A stretch of 62,656 nucleotides of DNA from Gemmatimonadaceae bacterium (GCA_036003045.1 DASYSS010000091.1:1-62656); one strand, 5' to 3'; shown: positions 1 to 9,734, counted from the stretch's first letter. Translations and numbers: made by a program. The notes: generated by a model not told the origin, from the letters alone.

Positions 1-215
1 CCGAGCTTGTGGCCGACCATGTTCTCGGTCACGTACACCGGGATGAACTTGTTCCCGTTGTGCACGGCGAACGTGTGGCCGACGAACTCCGGCAGCACGG
101 TGCTCGCCCGCGACCAGGTCTTGATCACGCGCTTCTCGTTCCTGGAATTGAGCGCGTCGACCTTTTTGGTCAGCGCCTCTTGAACGAATGGACCCTTCTT
201 TACGCTACGTCCCAT
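1..215 (-). CDS. rpsS: 30S ribosomal protein S19 (3' end cut by window edge)
   Basis: S19 of the small-subunit head, which with S13 contacts the A-site region of 16S rRNA. The ATG at 215 opens [11 protein letters not shown], the standard S19 N-terminus, and the frame continues through [21 protein letters not shown] to [11 protein letters not shown] before the window ends. About 71 of roughly 90 residues are present. It follows rplB by 12 bases in the usual S10-operon order, so it is co-transcribed with it. Confidence 0.95.
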   Translation of the reverse strand, partial: MGRSVKKGPFVQEALTKKVDALNSRNEKRVIKTWSRASTVLPEFVGHTFAVHNGNKFIPVYVTENMVGHKL

Positions 216-227
216 AGGATCGATACC

Positions 228-1058
228 TTATTGAGTCGCTTTGCCGCGCTTGCGGCCGCGGACGATGAGGCGCTGCGACGATTTCTTCTTGTTGCGCGTC
301 TTGACGCCTTCCTTCTTGCCCCAGGGGCTCACGACGTTGCGGCCGCCGCGTGTGCGGCCGCCGTGCGGGTGATCCACCGGGTTCATGACTTCGCCGCGGA
401 CTTTCGGACGGCGTCCCTTCCACCGCGTCTTGCCCGCCTTGCCCCACGACACGAGCTCGTGCTCTTCGTTGCCGACGACGCCGATCGTCGCCAGGCAGCG
501 CGCGTGCACGAGCCGCATTTCCGTCGACGGCATGCGCAGCGTGACGTACTCGCCTTCCTTCGCGACCACCTGCGCCGACATCCCCGCCGACCGGCAGAGC
601 TGTCCGCCCTTGCCGATCTTCAGCTCGATGTTGTGCACCGCGGTGCCGAGCGGCATCTCGGAGAGCGGCAGCGTATTGCCGGTGCGGATGTCCGCGCCCG
701 GCCCCGACATGATCGTGTCGCCGACGGCCAGCCCTTTCGGGTGCAGGATGTAGCGTTTCTCGCCGTCGCTGTACGTGACGAGCGCGATGCGCGCCGACCG
801 GTTCGGATCGTACTCGATCGTCGAGATCGTCCCCGGCATGCCGTGCTTGTTGCGCTTGAAATCGATGATGCGGTACTGGCGCTTGTGCCCGCCGCCGCGG
901 CGACGCATCGCGATGTGGCCGTGGTTGTCGCGCCCACCGCTCTTCTTGAGCGGCTCGAGCAGCGACTTTTCCGGCTCGACGGAGCTCAGCTCGGAGAAAT
1001 CCGACACCGAGCGGAATCGCGTGCCTTTCGTGACCGGCTTGAATTGACGAATTGGCAT
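228..1058 (-). CDS. rplB: 50S ribosomal protein L2
   Basis: L2 binds 23S rRNA near the peptidyl-transferase centre and bridges the subunits. The product is 276 residues, the normal length. Landmarks are the N-terminal RNA-binding half ([20 protein letters not shown], residues 41-60) and the C-terminal NPVDHPHGG loop, whose H230 corresponds to the conserved E. coli H229. The basic tail ([19 protein letters not shown]) is typical. It lies between rplW and rpsS in the S10 operon. Nothing is unusual. Confidence 0.98.
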   Translation of the reverse strand: MPIRQFKPVTKGTRFRSVSDFSELSSVEPEKSLLEPLKKSGGRDNHGHIAMRRRGGGHKRQYRIIDFKRNKHGMPGTISTIEYDPNRSARIALVTYSDGEKRYILHPKGLAVGDTIMSGPGADIRTGNTLPLSEMPLGTAVHNIELKIGKGGQLCRSAGMSAQVVAKEGEYVTLRMPSTEMRLVHARCLATIGVVGNEEHELVSWGKAGKTRWKGRRPKVRGEVMNPVDHPHGGRTRGGRNVVSPWGKKEGVKTRNKKKSSQRLIVRGRKRGKATQ

Positions 1059-1077
1059 TGGTTCGTGTGCTCGCTGC

Positions 1078-1374
1078 TCAGGCTTCGAAGAAGGGCTCGA
1101 TCTTGTCGCCCTCGCGGAGCGTCACGATCGCCTTCTTCCAGTTCGGGCGTCGGCCCACGTTGCGGGTCGCGCCTACGCGCTTCTCTTTGCCGCGCACGTT
1201 CATCGTCCAGATGTTCGTGACCTTCACGCCGAACAGCTCTTCGATGGCCGCGCGGATTTGCGTCTTGGTGGCTTCGCGGTGCACCTCGAACGCATATTCG
1301 CCGCGATTCTGATAGGCCGCCGACGTCTTCTCGGTGATCAGCGGCCGCACGATGGTGCGATGGACGGTGGGCAT
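1078..1374 (-). CDS. rplW: 50S ribosomal protein L23
   Basis: L23 sits at the exit of the ribosomal peptide tunnel and docks trigger factor and SRP. The product is 98 residues and begins [18 protein letters not shown], the typical L23 start. It ends with the basic loop [23 protein letters not shown] and a [11 protein letters not shown] tail. The start lies 3 bases after the rplD stop, so translation is probably coupled. Confidence 0.96.
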   Translation of the reverse strand: MPTVHRTIVRPLITEKTSAAYQNRGEYAFEVHREATKTQIRAAIEELFGVKVTNIWTMNVRGKEKRVGATRNVGRRPNWKKAIVTLREGDKIEPFFEA

Positions 1375-1377
1375 CGG

Positions 1378-2220
1378 TTACTTCCCCTTCTTCTTTGAGG
1401 TGCGCGGCTTCGAGCGCGCGGCCGCCGACTTCTTCGCGGCCCCTCCCTTGGCGGGAGACTTCTTCGCGGCGGCCTTCGCCCTCGGCGCGGCTTTCGCCGT
1501 CTTCTTCGCCGGGGATTTCGACTTCGTCGCCCGCGACGGCGCCGAGTGCTTGGCGTCCGCGGCGTCACGCTCGGCGAGCGGGGTGAGCGGATGGCCGATC
1601 GCGTCCGACTCGATCAACACCACGTCGGACCAGAGCAGGTGGTACGTCGAGACGTCGGCGTAGGGCATCACGTGCACCATCGGCAGATTGCGTCCGCTGA
1701 GGAACACGTTCGGCTTCGAGCCATTCGTCAGGATCAGCGCCTTCTGCTCACCGACGCCGAGCTTGTCGATGAGCGCCTTGAGGCGCGACGTCTTCGGCGA
1801 ATCGTACTCGAAGCGGTCGATGATGAAGATGGCGTTCTCGCGCGCGCGGGCGTTGAGGGCGCTCTTGCGGGCGAGCGCGCGCACTTGGCGCGGCACGTAC
1901 TGCGCGTAGCTGCGCGGAATCGGCCCGAAGACCGTGCCGCCGCCGACCCAGTGCGGGGCGCGGGTCGAGCCTTGGCGCGCGCGGCCTGTGCCCTTCTGCT
2001 TCCAGGGCTTCTGGTTTCCGCCGACGACGTACTTGCGGATCTTCGTCGCCGCGTTGCCCTGGCGCTGGTTGGCGAGAAACGCCTTCACCGCCTGGTGCAT
2101 CACCGGCATGTTCACGGTGCCGTCGAACAGCTCGCCGGGGAGCGCGATCGAATCGCGCGCCGTGCCGCGGGCGCTGTAGGCGTTGGCCCGGAATGAGGTT
2201 TCGGTCGTGGTATCAGCCAT
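1378..2220 (-). CDS. rplD: 50S ribosomal protein L4 with a long Lys/Ala/Pro-rich C-terminal tail
   Basis: L4 lines the nascent-peptide tunnel and, in enterobacteria, also regulates the S10 operon. The core is ordinary: the tunnel-loop segment GNQKPWKQKGTGRARQGS is present, as is the L4 fold to about residue 220. The product is 280 residues, while L4 is usually 200-215. The extra 55-60 residues (SPAKKTAKAAPRAKAAAKK, then more of the same) are low-complexity, strongly basic and look like a histone-H1 tail. The reading frame is intact through the tail and stops 3 bases before rplW. The tail is probably solvent-exposed and may contact rRNA or DNA (inference). Confidence 0.95.
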   Translation of the reverse strand: MADTTTETSFRANAYSARGTARDSIALPGELFDGTVNMPVMHQAVKAFLANQRQGNAATKIRKYVVGGNQKPWKQKGTGRARQGSTRAPHWVGGGTVFGPIPRSYAQYVPRQVRALARKSALNARARENAIFIIDRFEYDSPKTSRLKALIDKLGVGEQKALILTNGSKPNVFLSGRNLPMVHVMPYADVSTYHLLWSDVVLIESDAIGHPLTPLAERDAADAKHSAPSRATKSKSPAKKTAKAAPRAKAAAKKSPAKGGAAKKSAAARSKPRTSKKKGK

Positions 2221-2236
2221 GAGAGTTCTCTAGAGC

Positions 2237-2920
2237 CTAGCTCAGCTTGCGCACGACCACGACACCGCCGGGCTTTCCGGCGACGGACCCGCGGACGTAG
2301 ATCAGGTTGCGCTCGGCATCGATCTTCTCGACGCGAAGGTGCGTCTGAGTGTGGCGCTCGTCGCCGTAGTGGCCCGGCATCCGTTTGCCCTTGATGACGC
2401 GCGACGGATCCGTGCCGGGTCCGACCGATCCGGGACGGCGGTGCTTCGTGTTGCCGTGCGTGTTCGGACCACCGCCGGCGCCGTGGCGCTTCACGATGCC
2501 CTGGAAGCCGTGTCCCCTCGACGTTCCGGTGACCTTCACCGTGTCGCCGACCGCGAACACGTCGACCTTGATCGTGTCGCCGACGGTGTACGATGGGATT
2601 TCCGCCTTGGCGTTCCCCGGCTCATCGAGCCGCACGGAGCGCAGCACGCGCGGCGGCGCCTCGAGCCCCGCCTTCTTGGCGTGGCCGACGGCAGCGAGCG
2701 TCGCCCGATGTCCCTTCGGCGCGCCCTCGCCTCGCTTCGACGCGCGACGCAGGCGCGACGCGCCCAGGCCGAGCTGCACGGACGAGTACCCGGCCTTCGC
2801 CGGGTCCGTGACCGCGACGACCGGATTCGGCGGCGCCTCGATCACCGTCACCGGGATCTGCTGCCCCGCCTCGTTGAAGATCTGGGTCATGCCCAGCTTT
2901 TTGCCTACGATGCCAATCAT
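2237..2920 (-). CDS. rplC: 50S ribosomal protein L3
   Basis: L3 is an early-assembly 50S protein whose loop reaches the peptidyl-transferase centre. I place the start at ATG 2920, giving MIGIVGKKLGMTQIF, the family N-terminus; the open frame extends 8 codons upstream but those codons are not L3-like. Length is 227 residues. The segment GTSRGHGFQGIVKRHG and the glutamine-containing loop GGPNTHGNTKHRRPGSVG are conserved; the methylated Gln of E. coli L3 is not at the equivalent place here as far as I can align by eye. First gene after the repeat-bearing rpsJ-rplC spacer. Confidence 0.95.
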   Translation of the reverse strand: MIGIVGKKLGMTQIFNEAGQQIPVTVIEAPPNPVVAVTDPAKAGYSSVQLGLGASRLRRASKRGEGAPKGHRATLAAVGHAKKAGLEAPPRVLRSVRLDEPGNAKAEIPSYTVGDTIKVDVFAVGDTVKVTGTSRGHGFQGIVKRHGAGGGPNTHGNTKHRRPGSVGPGTDPSRVIKGKRMPGHYGDERHTQTHLRVEKIDAERNLIYVRGSVAGKPGGVVVVRKLS

Positions 2921-2993
2921 AGAAATGGAATTCCTCGGAGTCACTGCCGGCCGCGTAGCCTAATGGCAGTTGGACTATGGGGCTGGCTGCTGA

Positions 2994-3060
2994 GGTCTCC
3001 GGTCTCCGGTCACAGGTCACCGGGGTGTTCCCGGAGACCGGAGACCTGTGACCAGTGACC
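2994..3060 (-). repeat. GGTCNCC heptad inverted repeat, copy 1 (rpsJ-rplC spacer)
   Basis: The left arm reads in 7-bp steps GGTCTCC, GGTCTCC, GGTCACA, GGTCACC, then a short centre (GGGGTGTTC). The right arm is the reverse complement type (GGAGACC, GGAGACC, TGTGACC, AGTGACC). The arms can fold into an imperfect hairpin of about 30 bp. This copy lies 42 bases beyond the rpsJ stop. See findings for the family. Confidence 0.85.
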
Positions 3061-3102
3061 TAGAGTGCCATTCAGTCAACCAGTCCTCGATTAGTGCGCT
3101 CT

Positions 3103-3411
3103 CTACTCCACCTTGATTTCGACATCGACGCCGGCCGGCAGATCCAGCTTCGTCAACGCGTCCACCGTCTGGGCGCGCGAATCGAGGATGTCGATCACGC
3201 GCTTGTGCGTCTTGAGCTCGAACTGTTCGCGCGACTTCTTGTCGACGTGCGGCGAACGGAGGACCGTCCACCGCTGCGTCTTGGTCGGAAGCGGAATCGG
3301 GCCCGACACCTGCGCGCCCGTCTTCTCCGCCGTCCGCACGATGTCCGCCGACGCCTGATCGATGACGGCGTGGTCGAAGGCTTTTAGACGAATTCGGATA
3401 CGGCCAGCCAT
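3103..3411 (-). CDS. rpsJ: 30S ribosomal protein S10
   Basis: S10 is a head protein of the 30S subunit and, as NusE, a partner of NusB/NusG in transcription antitermination. The product is 102 residues (family 100-105). It starts [18 protein letters not shown], and the loop with [26 protein letters not shown] is intact. It follows tuf, an arrangement in which the str and S10 operons are joined, as in many bacteria. Both flanking spacers (to tuf and to rplC) carry copies of the heptad inverted repeat. Confidence 0.97.
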   Translation of the reverse strand: MAGRIRIRLKAFDHAVIDQASADIVRTAEKTGAQVSGPIPLPTKTQRWTVLRSPHVDKKSREQFELKTHKRVIDILDSRAQTVDALTKLDLPAGVDVEIKVE

Positions 3412-3440
3412 AATTGGGATCTCTGTTGAGAAACTTTCTC

Positions 3441-3513
3441 GGTCTCAGGTCACCGGTTTCCGGTCACCGGGTCTGACGGCTGTCAGTTCCCGGAGACCGG
3501 TGACCCGTGACCG
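3441..3513 (-). repeat. GGTCNCC heptad inverted repeat, copy 2 (2 bases past the tuf stop)
   Basis: Left arm heptads GGTCTCA, GGTCACC, GGTTTCC, GGTCACC. The centre holds a small second hairpin (CTGACGGCTGTCAG). Right arm GGAGACC, GGTGACC, CGTGACC. The element ends 2 bases from the tuf stop codon (3516-3518), so it forms the immediate 3' flank of the tuf coding sequence in the tuf-rpsJ spacer. Confidence 0.85.
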
Positions 3514-3515
3514 CC

Positions 3516-4718
<1,203 letters not shown>

Positions 4719-4741
4719 TGAACTGATCCCTATTGGATTGA

Positions 4742-4813
4742 GGTATCTGGTCTCCGGTCGCCGGTATCCGGTCTCCGCGGTGTACGGTGACCGGTGACCT
4801 GTGACCGGCGACC
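4742..4813 (-). repeat. GGTCNCC heptad inverted repeat, copy 3 (2 bases past the fusA stop)
   Basis: Left arm GGTATCT, GGTCTCC, GGTCGCC, GGTATCC, GGTCTCC; centre GCGGTGTAC; right arm GGTGACC, GGTGACC, TGTGACC, GGCGACC. It ends 2 bases from the fusA stop (4816-4818) and fills most of the fusA-tuf spacer. With five units in the left arm this is the longest copy. Confidence 0.85.
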
Positions 4814-4815
4814 TC

Positions 4816-6912
4816 TTACGCCTTCACCTTCGCCACGATCTCTTCGGCCTTGCTCTTCGGCACTTCATCATAGTGCGCGAATTCCATCGAGTACACCGCG
4901 CGTCCCTGCGACATCGAGCGCAGCCGTGTGGAGTACCCGAACATCTCCTCGAGGGGCACCGTCGCGGCGATCACCTGCGCTTCACCCCGCTGCGTCATGC
5001 CGCCGATCTTGCCCCGGCGCGACGAGAGGTCGCCCAGCACGTCGCCCATGAAGGCATCCGGCGTCACCACCTCGACGTTCATCAGCGGCTCGAGGAGCAC
5101 CGGATGAGCGCGCTTCGCGGCCTCTTTGTACGCCATCGAGCCGGCGATCTTGAACGCCATTTCGCTCGAGTCGACGTCGTGGTACGAGCCGTACACGAGC
5201 TCGACCTTCACGTCGACCATCGGATAGCCCGCAAGCACTCCGTTCTCGAGCGCTTCCTTGATGCCCTGCTCGACCGGGGCGATGTATTCGCGAGGAATCA
5301 CGCCGCCCACGATCTTGTCCTCGAACAGAAAGCCCGCGCCCGGCTCCGACGGCTCCATGTTGATGACCACGTGGCCGTACTGGCCCTTGCCGCCCGACTG
5401 CCGGATGAACTTCCCTTCGACCTTCTCGACGCGCTTGCGGATCGTCTCGCGGAACGCGACCTGCGGCCGCCCGATGTTCGCGTCGACCTTGAACTCGCGC
5501 TGCATGCGATCGACGATGATCTCGAGGTGCAGCTCGCCCATCCCGGAGATGATCGTCTGCGCGGTCTCCTCGTCCGTGTGGACGCGGAACGTCGGGTCTT
5601 CCTCCGACAACTTCGCCAGCGCGATCGACAGCTTGTCCTGATCCGCCTTCGTCTTCGGCTCGATGGCGACGTCGATGACGGGGTTCGGGAACTTCATCGC
5701 CTCGAGGATGATCGGATGATCATCGTCGCACATCGTGTCGCCCGTGCGCGTGTCGCGGAGGCCGATCGCGGCGGCGATGTCGCCGGCGCGCACTTCCTCG
5801 ATCTCCTCGCGCTTGTTGGCGTGCATCTGCAACAGACGCCCGACGCGCTCGCGCTTGTCCTTCGTCGAGTTGTAGACGTACGAGCCCGACTCGAGCACGC
5901 CCGAGTACACGCGGAAGAACGTCAGTTTTCCGACGAACGGATCGGTCGCGATTTTGAACGCGAGCGCCGCGAACGGAGCCTCGTCGGAAACCGGACGCTC
6001 CGCGTGGTGCTCGTCGTGATGCGGGAGATGTCCCTCGATCGCCTTGACGTCGACCGGCGCGGGGAGGTAGTCGATCACCGCGTCGAGCAGCGCCTGGACG
6101 CCCTTGTTCTTGAACGAGGCGCCGCAGAGCACGGGGATCATCTTGCCCGTCACCGTCGCCTTGCGGATCGCGCTGCGAATTTCGTCGCAGGTCAGCTCTT
6201 CGCCGTTCAGGTACTTCTCCATCACGCTGTCGTCGTTGGCGACCGCGTGGTCGATCAGGTCGTGGCGCGCCAGCTCGGCGGCCTCGCGATACTCGGCGGG
6301 AATGTCGACGACGGTGAACTTCTTGCCGAGCGACTCCTCGTCGAAGATGTACTGCTTGCGTTCGATGAGATCGATGTGGCCCGTGAACAGTTCACCCGAA
6401 CCGACCGGCAGCTGAAGGGGATACGCGTCCTTCGACAGGCGATCCCGAATCATGGTCATACACCGATCAAAGTCCGCGCCGACCCTGTCCATCTTGTTGG
6501 CGAAGATGATGCGCGGCACGCCGTAGCGGTCGGCCTGGCGCCACACGGTCTCCGTCTGCGGCTCGACGCCGGCGACGGAATCGAGGAGCGTGACGGCGCC
6601 ATCGAGCACGCGAAGCGAGCGCTCGACTTCGACGGTGAAGTCGACGTGTCCCGGCGTGTCGATGATGTTGATGCGGTACTCGATGCCGTTGCGCGTCCAG
6701 AACGCGGTGGTCGCGGCGGACGTGATCGTGATGCCGCGCTCCTGCTCCTGTTCCATCCAATCCATCGTCGCGGTGCCTTCGTGCACCTCGCCGATCTTGT
6801 GCGCCTTGCCGGTATAGTAGAGGATGCGCTCGGTCGTGGTCGTCTTACCGGCATCGATGTGGGCCATGATGCCGATATTGCGATAGTGGTCGAGCGGTGT
6901 TTCGCGGGCCAT
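4816..6912 (-). CDS. fusA: Elongation factor G
   Basis: Translocase GTPase that moves tRNA-mRNA after peptide-bond formation and helps split ribosomes with RRF. The product is 698 residues, normal length. P-loop AHIDAGKTT 17-25, switch [12 protein letters not shown] about 57-67, DTPGHVDF 85-92 and NKMDRVGAD are all canonical, in contrast to the altered switch I in tuf. Domain IV and V motifs ([23 protein letters not shown]) are present. It heads the fusA-tuf-rpsJ unit but is cut off from rpsL-rpsG by about 3 kb of plus-strand genes, so it needs its own promoter. Confidence 0.98.
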   Translation of the reverse strand: MARETPLDHYRNIGIMAHIDAGKTTTTERILYYTGKAHKIGEVHEGTATMDWMEQEQERGITITSAATTAFWTRNGIEYRINIIDTPGHVDFTVEVERSLRVLDGAVTLLDSVAGVEPQTETVWRQADRYGVPRIIFANKMDRVGADFDRCMTMIRDRLSKDAYPLQLPVGSGELFTGHIDLIERKQYIFDEESLGKKFTVVDIPAEYREAAELARHDLIDHAVANDDSVMEKYLNGEELTCDEIRSAIRKATVTGKMIPVLCGASFKNKGVQALLDAVIDYLPAPVDVKAIEGHLPHHDEHHAERPVSDEAPFAALAFKIATDPFVGKLTFFRVYSGVLESGSYVYNSTKDKRERVGRLLQMHANKREEIEEVRAGDIAAAIGLRDTRTGDTMCDDDHPIILEAMKFPNPVIDVAIEPKTKADQDKLSIALAKLSEEDPTFRVHTDEETAQTIISGMGELHLEIIVDRMQREFKVDANIGRPQVAFRETIRKRVEKVEGKFIRQSGGKGQYGHVVINMEPSEPGAGFLFEDKIVGGVIPREYIAPVEQGIKEALENGVLAGYPMVDVKVELVYGSYHDVDSSEMAFKIAGSMAYKEAAKRAHPVLLEPLMNVEVVTPDAFMGDVLGDLSSRRGKIGGMTQRGEAQVIAATVPLEEMFGYSTRLRSMSQGRAVYSMEFAHYDEVPKSKAEEIVAKVKA

Positions 6913-7439
6913 ATGAAGTCAGTTCAGCGAAGTCGAATTCAGTGGTCGTGCTGTATCTCGTCGTGCGGTTGCCGCCAGCAAAAACGCGGGTGGACCGGAC
7001 CCCTCGAGAGGGCGGTATCCATCCGCAGTCGCCGGGTGCGCTCGCCGCTGCCGCGCGAGTGGGGACCCAAGGCGCGCCCGTCCCGAACCGTCCGTCGCGC
7101 CGGCGCGTGTGATCACGCCGCTCGCAACTCGGGATGAACGTCAGATTGTCCTGCGTTTCTTTTCGGGAGCCGTTGCACTCACTCGAGCGCGTCAGCCGGA
7201 GCAGACCCCTGCGTCATGCAGGCCCATAAGTCGGCGCGCAGTTCGCCGAAGACGTCGCTCGCGGTTGGCCCATTAGAGCGCCAAAACCCGGAGCCCTTTG
7301 AAGTTATCGGGGTTTTGCCTTGTGTCAACGGGTGGACACTGCCGGTGGGCCGGCGCGCGACCGCGGACTTGTCGCCGGGACAGGCGCCGCGTGAAGTACC
7401 GGCCTACCGGCCCCCTGGCCTCCCTGCCTATCGTGCTAG
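6913..7439. other. Intergenic region between fusA and the S51 peptidase gene
   Basis: No convincing gene. It must hold the minus-strand promoter of fusA. A weak candidate is TTGCTG at 6976-6981 and GATACA at 6952-6957 with an 18-base spacer, about 40 bases before the ATG. A separate inverted repeat pairs CAAAACCC (7282-7289) with GGGTTTTG (7310-7317) around a 20-base loop; it could be a terminator or an RNA element but no gene ends beside it. A small CCTGC/GCAGG hairpin lies at 7206-7220. Confidence 0.5.
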
Positions 7440-8165
7440 ATGCCACCCTCTCCGAAAGGCCACGTGATCGCCATGGGCGGCGGCGGGTTCTCCATGGAAC
7501 CCGGCAACACGCTGCTCGACGACTACGTGCTCGCGCAGGCGCGGCGCTCCAAGCCGCGGATCTGCTTCCTCGGCTCGGCCAGCGGCGACGCGGCCTCGTA
7601 CGTCGAAAAGTTCTACGTCGCCTTCAGCCAACAGGCGTGCGAGCCGACGCACCTGCCCATGTTCGTGACTCCGCCGCCCGACATCGCCCGGATCGTCCCC
7701 CGGCAGGACGTCTTCTACGTGGGAGGCGGGAGCACCCGGAATCTCCTCCTCATTTGGCGCGAATGGGGACTCCATCGGCAGCTCGCCCGCGAATGGCGGC
7801 GCGGAAAGGTATTCGCCGGCGTCAGCGCCGGCTCACTCTGCTGGTTCGAATCGGGCGTGAGCGATTCGTTCGGTCCGCGGCTGGCGCCGGTGCATGCGCT
7901 CGGCTGGATCCGCGGCAGCCACTGTCCCCACTACGACGGAGAGGCGGAGCGACGTCCGGCGTACCACGCCCTCGTCCGTCGTGGCGCGCTGCCGGCCGGC
8001 TACGCCGCCGACGACGGTGCGGCGCTGCATTTCGTCGGACGGAAGCTGCGCCGCATCGTCAGCTCACGGCCGAACGCGAAGGCCTACCGCGTGACGCGCG
8101 TCGGCCAGGCCGTAACCGAGAAGCCGCTTTCGACTGATTTCCTCGGCGGTCGGGGAACGCGCTGA
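7440..8165 (+). CDS. Peptidase S51 family (dipeptidase E-like) protein
   Basis: Serine peptidase of the PepE/cyanophycinase fold; PepE members cleave dipeptides with N-terminal Asp. The 241-residue product has the early strand IAMGGGGFSMEP, the nucleophile elbow GVSAGS with Ser129, and a CPHYDGE segment with His164 that fits the catalytic His. VFYVGGGSTRNLL is also typical. No signal peptide, so cytoplasmic. The start ATG has no good Shine-Dalgarno site; a GTG 8 codons later (KGHVIAM) is an alternative. First gene of the plus-strand island between fusA and rpsG. Substrate unknown. Confidence 0.85.
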   Translation: MPPSPKGHVIAMGGGGFSMEPGNTLLDDYVLAQARRSKPRICFLGSASGDAASYVEKFYVAFSQQACEPTHLPMFVTPPPDIARIVPRQDVFYVGGGSTRNLLLIWREWGLHRQLAREWRRGKVFAGVSAGSLCWFESGVSDSFGPRLAPVHALGWIRGSHCPHYDGEAERRPAYHALVRRGALPAGYAADDGAALHFVGRKLRRIVSSRPNAKAYRVTRVGQAVTEKPLSTDFLGGRGTR

Positions 8166-8268
8166 GCTTGGTGCGGCGTTCGACAATGGCATAGCGGTTT
8201 ACCGACCGGCCGCCTGGTCGAGCTCGTCAAAATCTTTGCGGCATTCGCCGGCTGGGGCCGGCGTTCTC

Positions 8269-8289
8269 GTGCGCGCCTCTTGCACTTTG
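8269..8289 (+). promoter_or_regulatory. 21-bp motif upstream of the first secreted Lys-rich gene
   Basis: Reads GTGCGCGCC followed by TCTTGCACTTTG. The same motif, 19 of 21 bases identical, occurs at 9276-9296 upstream of the paralogous gene. It ends 95 bases before the ATG at 8385. The spacing of GTGCxCG and TTGCA (4 bases between) recalls a sigma54 -24/-12 promoter, but the invariant GG of the -24 box is missing, so the sigma assignment is only a suggestion. Confidence 0.45.
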
Positions 8290-8384
8290 GTCCCATCGAC
8301 AGGACTCCAACGAGTCCTCGTGGCACTGAAGGTCGCTCGCGACGCGGCCACCACGGAACGGACCCAACGACCGGAGATGCTTCC

Positions 8385-8795
8385 ATGCGAATTCATACAT
8401 TACTCATAGCGGGCGCGATCGCGGGCCTTGCCTTCACGGCGAGCTCGGCGCGAGCCCAGGACACCACGAGCTCGGTCAAGAAAGCGGGCGCCGCGGTGCA
8501 CCACACGCTCAAGAAGACCGGCAACGCGGTCAAGAGGGACGTGAAGAAAGCCGGCAGCGCGACCCACCAGGCCCTGAGAACGGCCGGCAACAAGACGAAG
8601 ACCGCGACCGGCGAAGTGACGGGAATTCACAAAGTGGGCGGCACGGTCGGGAACGCCGCGCAGTCGGTGAGCCGGACCGGTAAATCGGTCGCGCGTTCGG
8701 CGAAGCACGGCCTGAAGTCGACCAAGGCGAGCGCGCACCACACGCTGCAGAAAACCGGCGACTCGACCAAGGCCGCTGTAAAGAAACCGTTGTAG
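8385..8795 (+). CDS. Small secreted Lys/Thr/Ala-rich repeat protein
   Basis: Unknown family. The start is ATG 8385, preceded by GGAG at 8373; upstream in-frame codons are not signal-like. The product is 136 residues with a clear signal peptide (MRIHTLLIAGAIAGLAFTAS, cleavage near ARAQ). The mature part is strongly basic and consists of degenerate repeats of about 10-14 residues: VKKAGAAVHHTLKKTG, VKRDVKKAGSATHQAL, STKASAHHTLQKTGDS. These would form amphipathic helices like those of LEA or histone-like proteins. Its signal peptide is nearly identical to that of the gene at 9372, and both share an upstream motif and a strong terminator. Periplasmic or envelope-associated (inference). Confidence 0.75.
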   Translation: MRIHTLLIAGAIAGLAFTASSARAQDTTSSVKKAGAAVHHTLKKTGNAVKRDVKKAGSATHQALRTAGNKTKTATGEVTGIHKVGGTVGNAAQSVSRTGKSVARSAKHGLKSTKASAHHTLQKTGDSTKAAVKKPL

Positions 8796-8820
8796 CCGGA
8801 ACGAAACGCAGGGACGCGAA

Positions 8821-8849
8821 ACCCTCCGTGCGCGGCGCGGAGGGTTTTT
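8821..8849 (+). terminator. Rho-independent terminator
   Basis: ACCCTCCG (8821-8828) pairs with CGGAGGGT (8838-8845) around a 9-base loop, followed by a T run. It lies 26 bases after the stop of the secreted Lys-rich gene. Confidence 0.85.
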
Positions 8850-8951
8850 GCTGTCCGCGGCGCCCTGTCGGTGAACCCGTCGAACGCGAAGTTCCCATCC
8901 GTGCCCGCCTCAGCCGAGTGACGCGCTCGGCGGTCGAATCATCTAACAGAC

Positions 8952-9113
8952 ATGACAAAGCTCATGATCTTCGCCGGCGCGACGCTCGGCGGCTCGATCG
9001 GCTGGTGGCTCGGCGCATACGCGGGAGTCTTCGCGGCCTTCATGCTGAGCATGGTCGGCACGGGGATCGGGATGTACGCCGGGCGCCGCTTCGCCGCGGA
9101 ACATTTGCAGTAG
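8952..9113 (+). CDS. 53-residue glycine-rich membrane peptide
   Basis: Short gene starting MTKLMIFAGATLGG and ending FAAEHLQ. Almost the whole peptide is two hydrophobic helices with small-residue packing motifs (GATLGGSIGWWLGAYAG and MVGTGIGMYAG), followed by a basic turn (GRR). This looks like a small two-helix inner-membrane protein with a glycine zipper. No family recognised and no strong Shine-Dalgarno sequence. It stands alone between the terminator of the upstream gene and the second secreted Lys-rich gene. Its size makes the call uncertain, but composition and codon use look genuinely coding. Confidence 0.6.
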   Translation: MTKLMIFAGATLGGSIGWWLGAYAGVFAAFMLSMVGTGIGMYAGRRFAAEHLQ

Positions 9114-9275
9114 TCGCCGCTGGTCGCCGAGACCGTCGTGACTCGATCAGGGTTCGGCGACGCGCGCGATTGGTTTCTTTGTGCGCTCAGGTAGCCGGGC
9201 GGTGTTCGCGATCGCCCGCGCAATCGACGCGTGGGCATATGGTTCCCACGGTCGGGTCGGTGCGCGCCGGATGGT

Positions 9276-9296
9276 GTGCCCGCGTCTTGCACTTTG
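9276..9296 (+). promoter_or_regulatory. 21-bp motif upstream of the second secreted Lys-rich gene
   Basis: Reads GTGCCCGCG followed by TCTTGCACTTTG, matching the copy at 8269-8289 in 19 of 21 positions. It ends 75 bases before the ATG at 9372. The surrounding bases are not obviously conserved, so the block itself appears to be selected or recently duplicated. Confidence 0.45.
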
Positions 9297-9371
9297 AGCA
9301 TGTGCAAGGCTCGCGGCGCGGACAAAGCCGCGACGCGAAGTAGAAGTATCGGATGAGACGCTGGAGTATCT

Positions 9372-9734
9372 ATGCGTATTCACAACCTGCTCATAGCGGG
9401 CGCGCTCGCTGGCCTGATGGGAACCGCCGGCTCGATGCACGCCCAGGAAGTGAAGAAGCCGCCCAACACCGAGCAGCACATGCAGCAGCCGGGCAATGGC
9501 CATCACAAGAAGGCCACGAAGCAGGGCGCGCACAAGCAGCAGCACAACCAGATGAAGGCCGCCAAAGGAAAGACGAAGACGGAGCCCGGCAGCGTCAGCA
9601 AGTCGCTGATGCGCAAGCCGTCGAAGTCCTCGAAGAACGGCGCGCGCTCGTCGAAGCACCCCGTGAGCTCGAGTAACGCGAGTCACCACAAGTCGGGTCA
9701 CTCGACGAAGTCCGGCACCAAGTCCTATCAGTGA
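9372..9734 (+). CDS. Small secreted Lys/Ser/His-rich protein, paralogue of 8385-8795
   Basis: 120 residues. The signal peptide MRIHNLLIAGALAGLMGTAG with cleavage near MHAQ is nearly the same as in the 8385 protein (MRIHxLLIAGAxAGL). The mature chain is low-complexity and very basic, rich in Lys, His, Gln and Ser (EQHMQQPGNGHHKKATKQG, HHKSGHSTKSGTKSYQ), with no Cys and almost no hydrophobic residues, so it is probably disordered. The pair looks like an old duplication in which the signal sequence and upstream motif are better conserved than the mature chain. A strong terminator follows. Function unknown; polyanion, metal or cell-wall binding would fit the composition (inference). Confidence 0.7.
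   Translation: MRIHNLLIAGALAGLMGTAGSMHAQEVKKPPNTEQHMQQPGNGHHKKATKQGAHKQQHNQMKAAKGKTKTEPGSVSKSLMRKPSKSSKNGARSSKHPVSSSNASHHKSGHSTKSGTKSYQ

Noticed and set aside
9..1220. Long plus-strand open frame over rpsS, rplB and rplW
   Set aside because: It is antisense to clear ribosomal genes; the translation is Arg/Ala/Asp-rich and unlike any protein, as expected from high-GC third-position bias.
2994..3060. Heptad repeats as a CRISPR array
   Set aside because: Units are 7 bp and contiguous with no unique spacers, copies are scattered, and there is no cas gene.
4801..7137. Plus-strand open frame of 778 codons opposite fusA
   Set aside because: The fusA strand has full EF-G motifs; the antisense frame shows only compositional Arg/Asp/His/Val bias. 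Similar long frames opposite tuf, rpoB and rpoC were rejected for the same reason.
8952..9113. Membrane peptide as a type I toxin
   Set aside because: It has the size and hydrophobicity, but no antisense RNA promoter or SD-sequestering leader is visible, so the toxin call is not supported.
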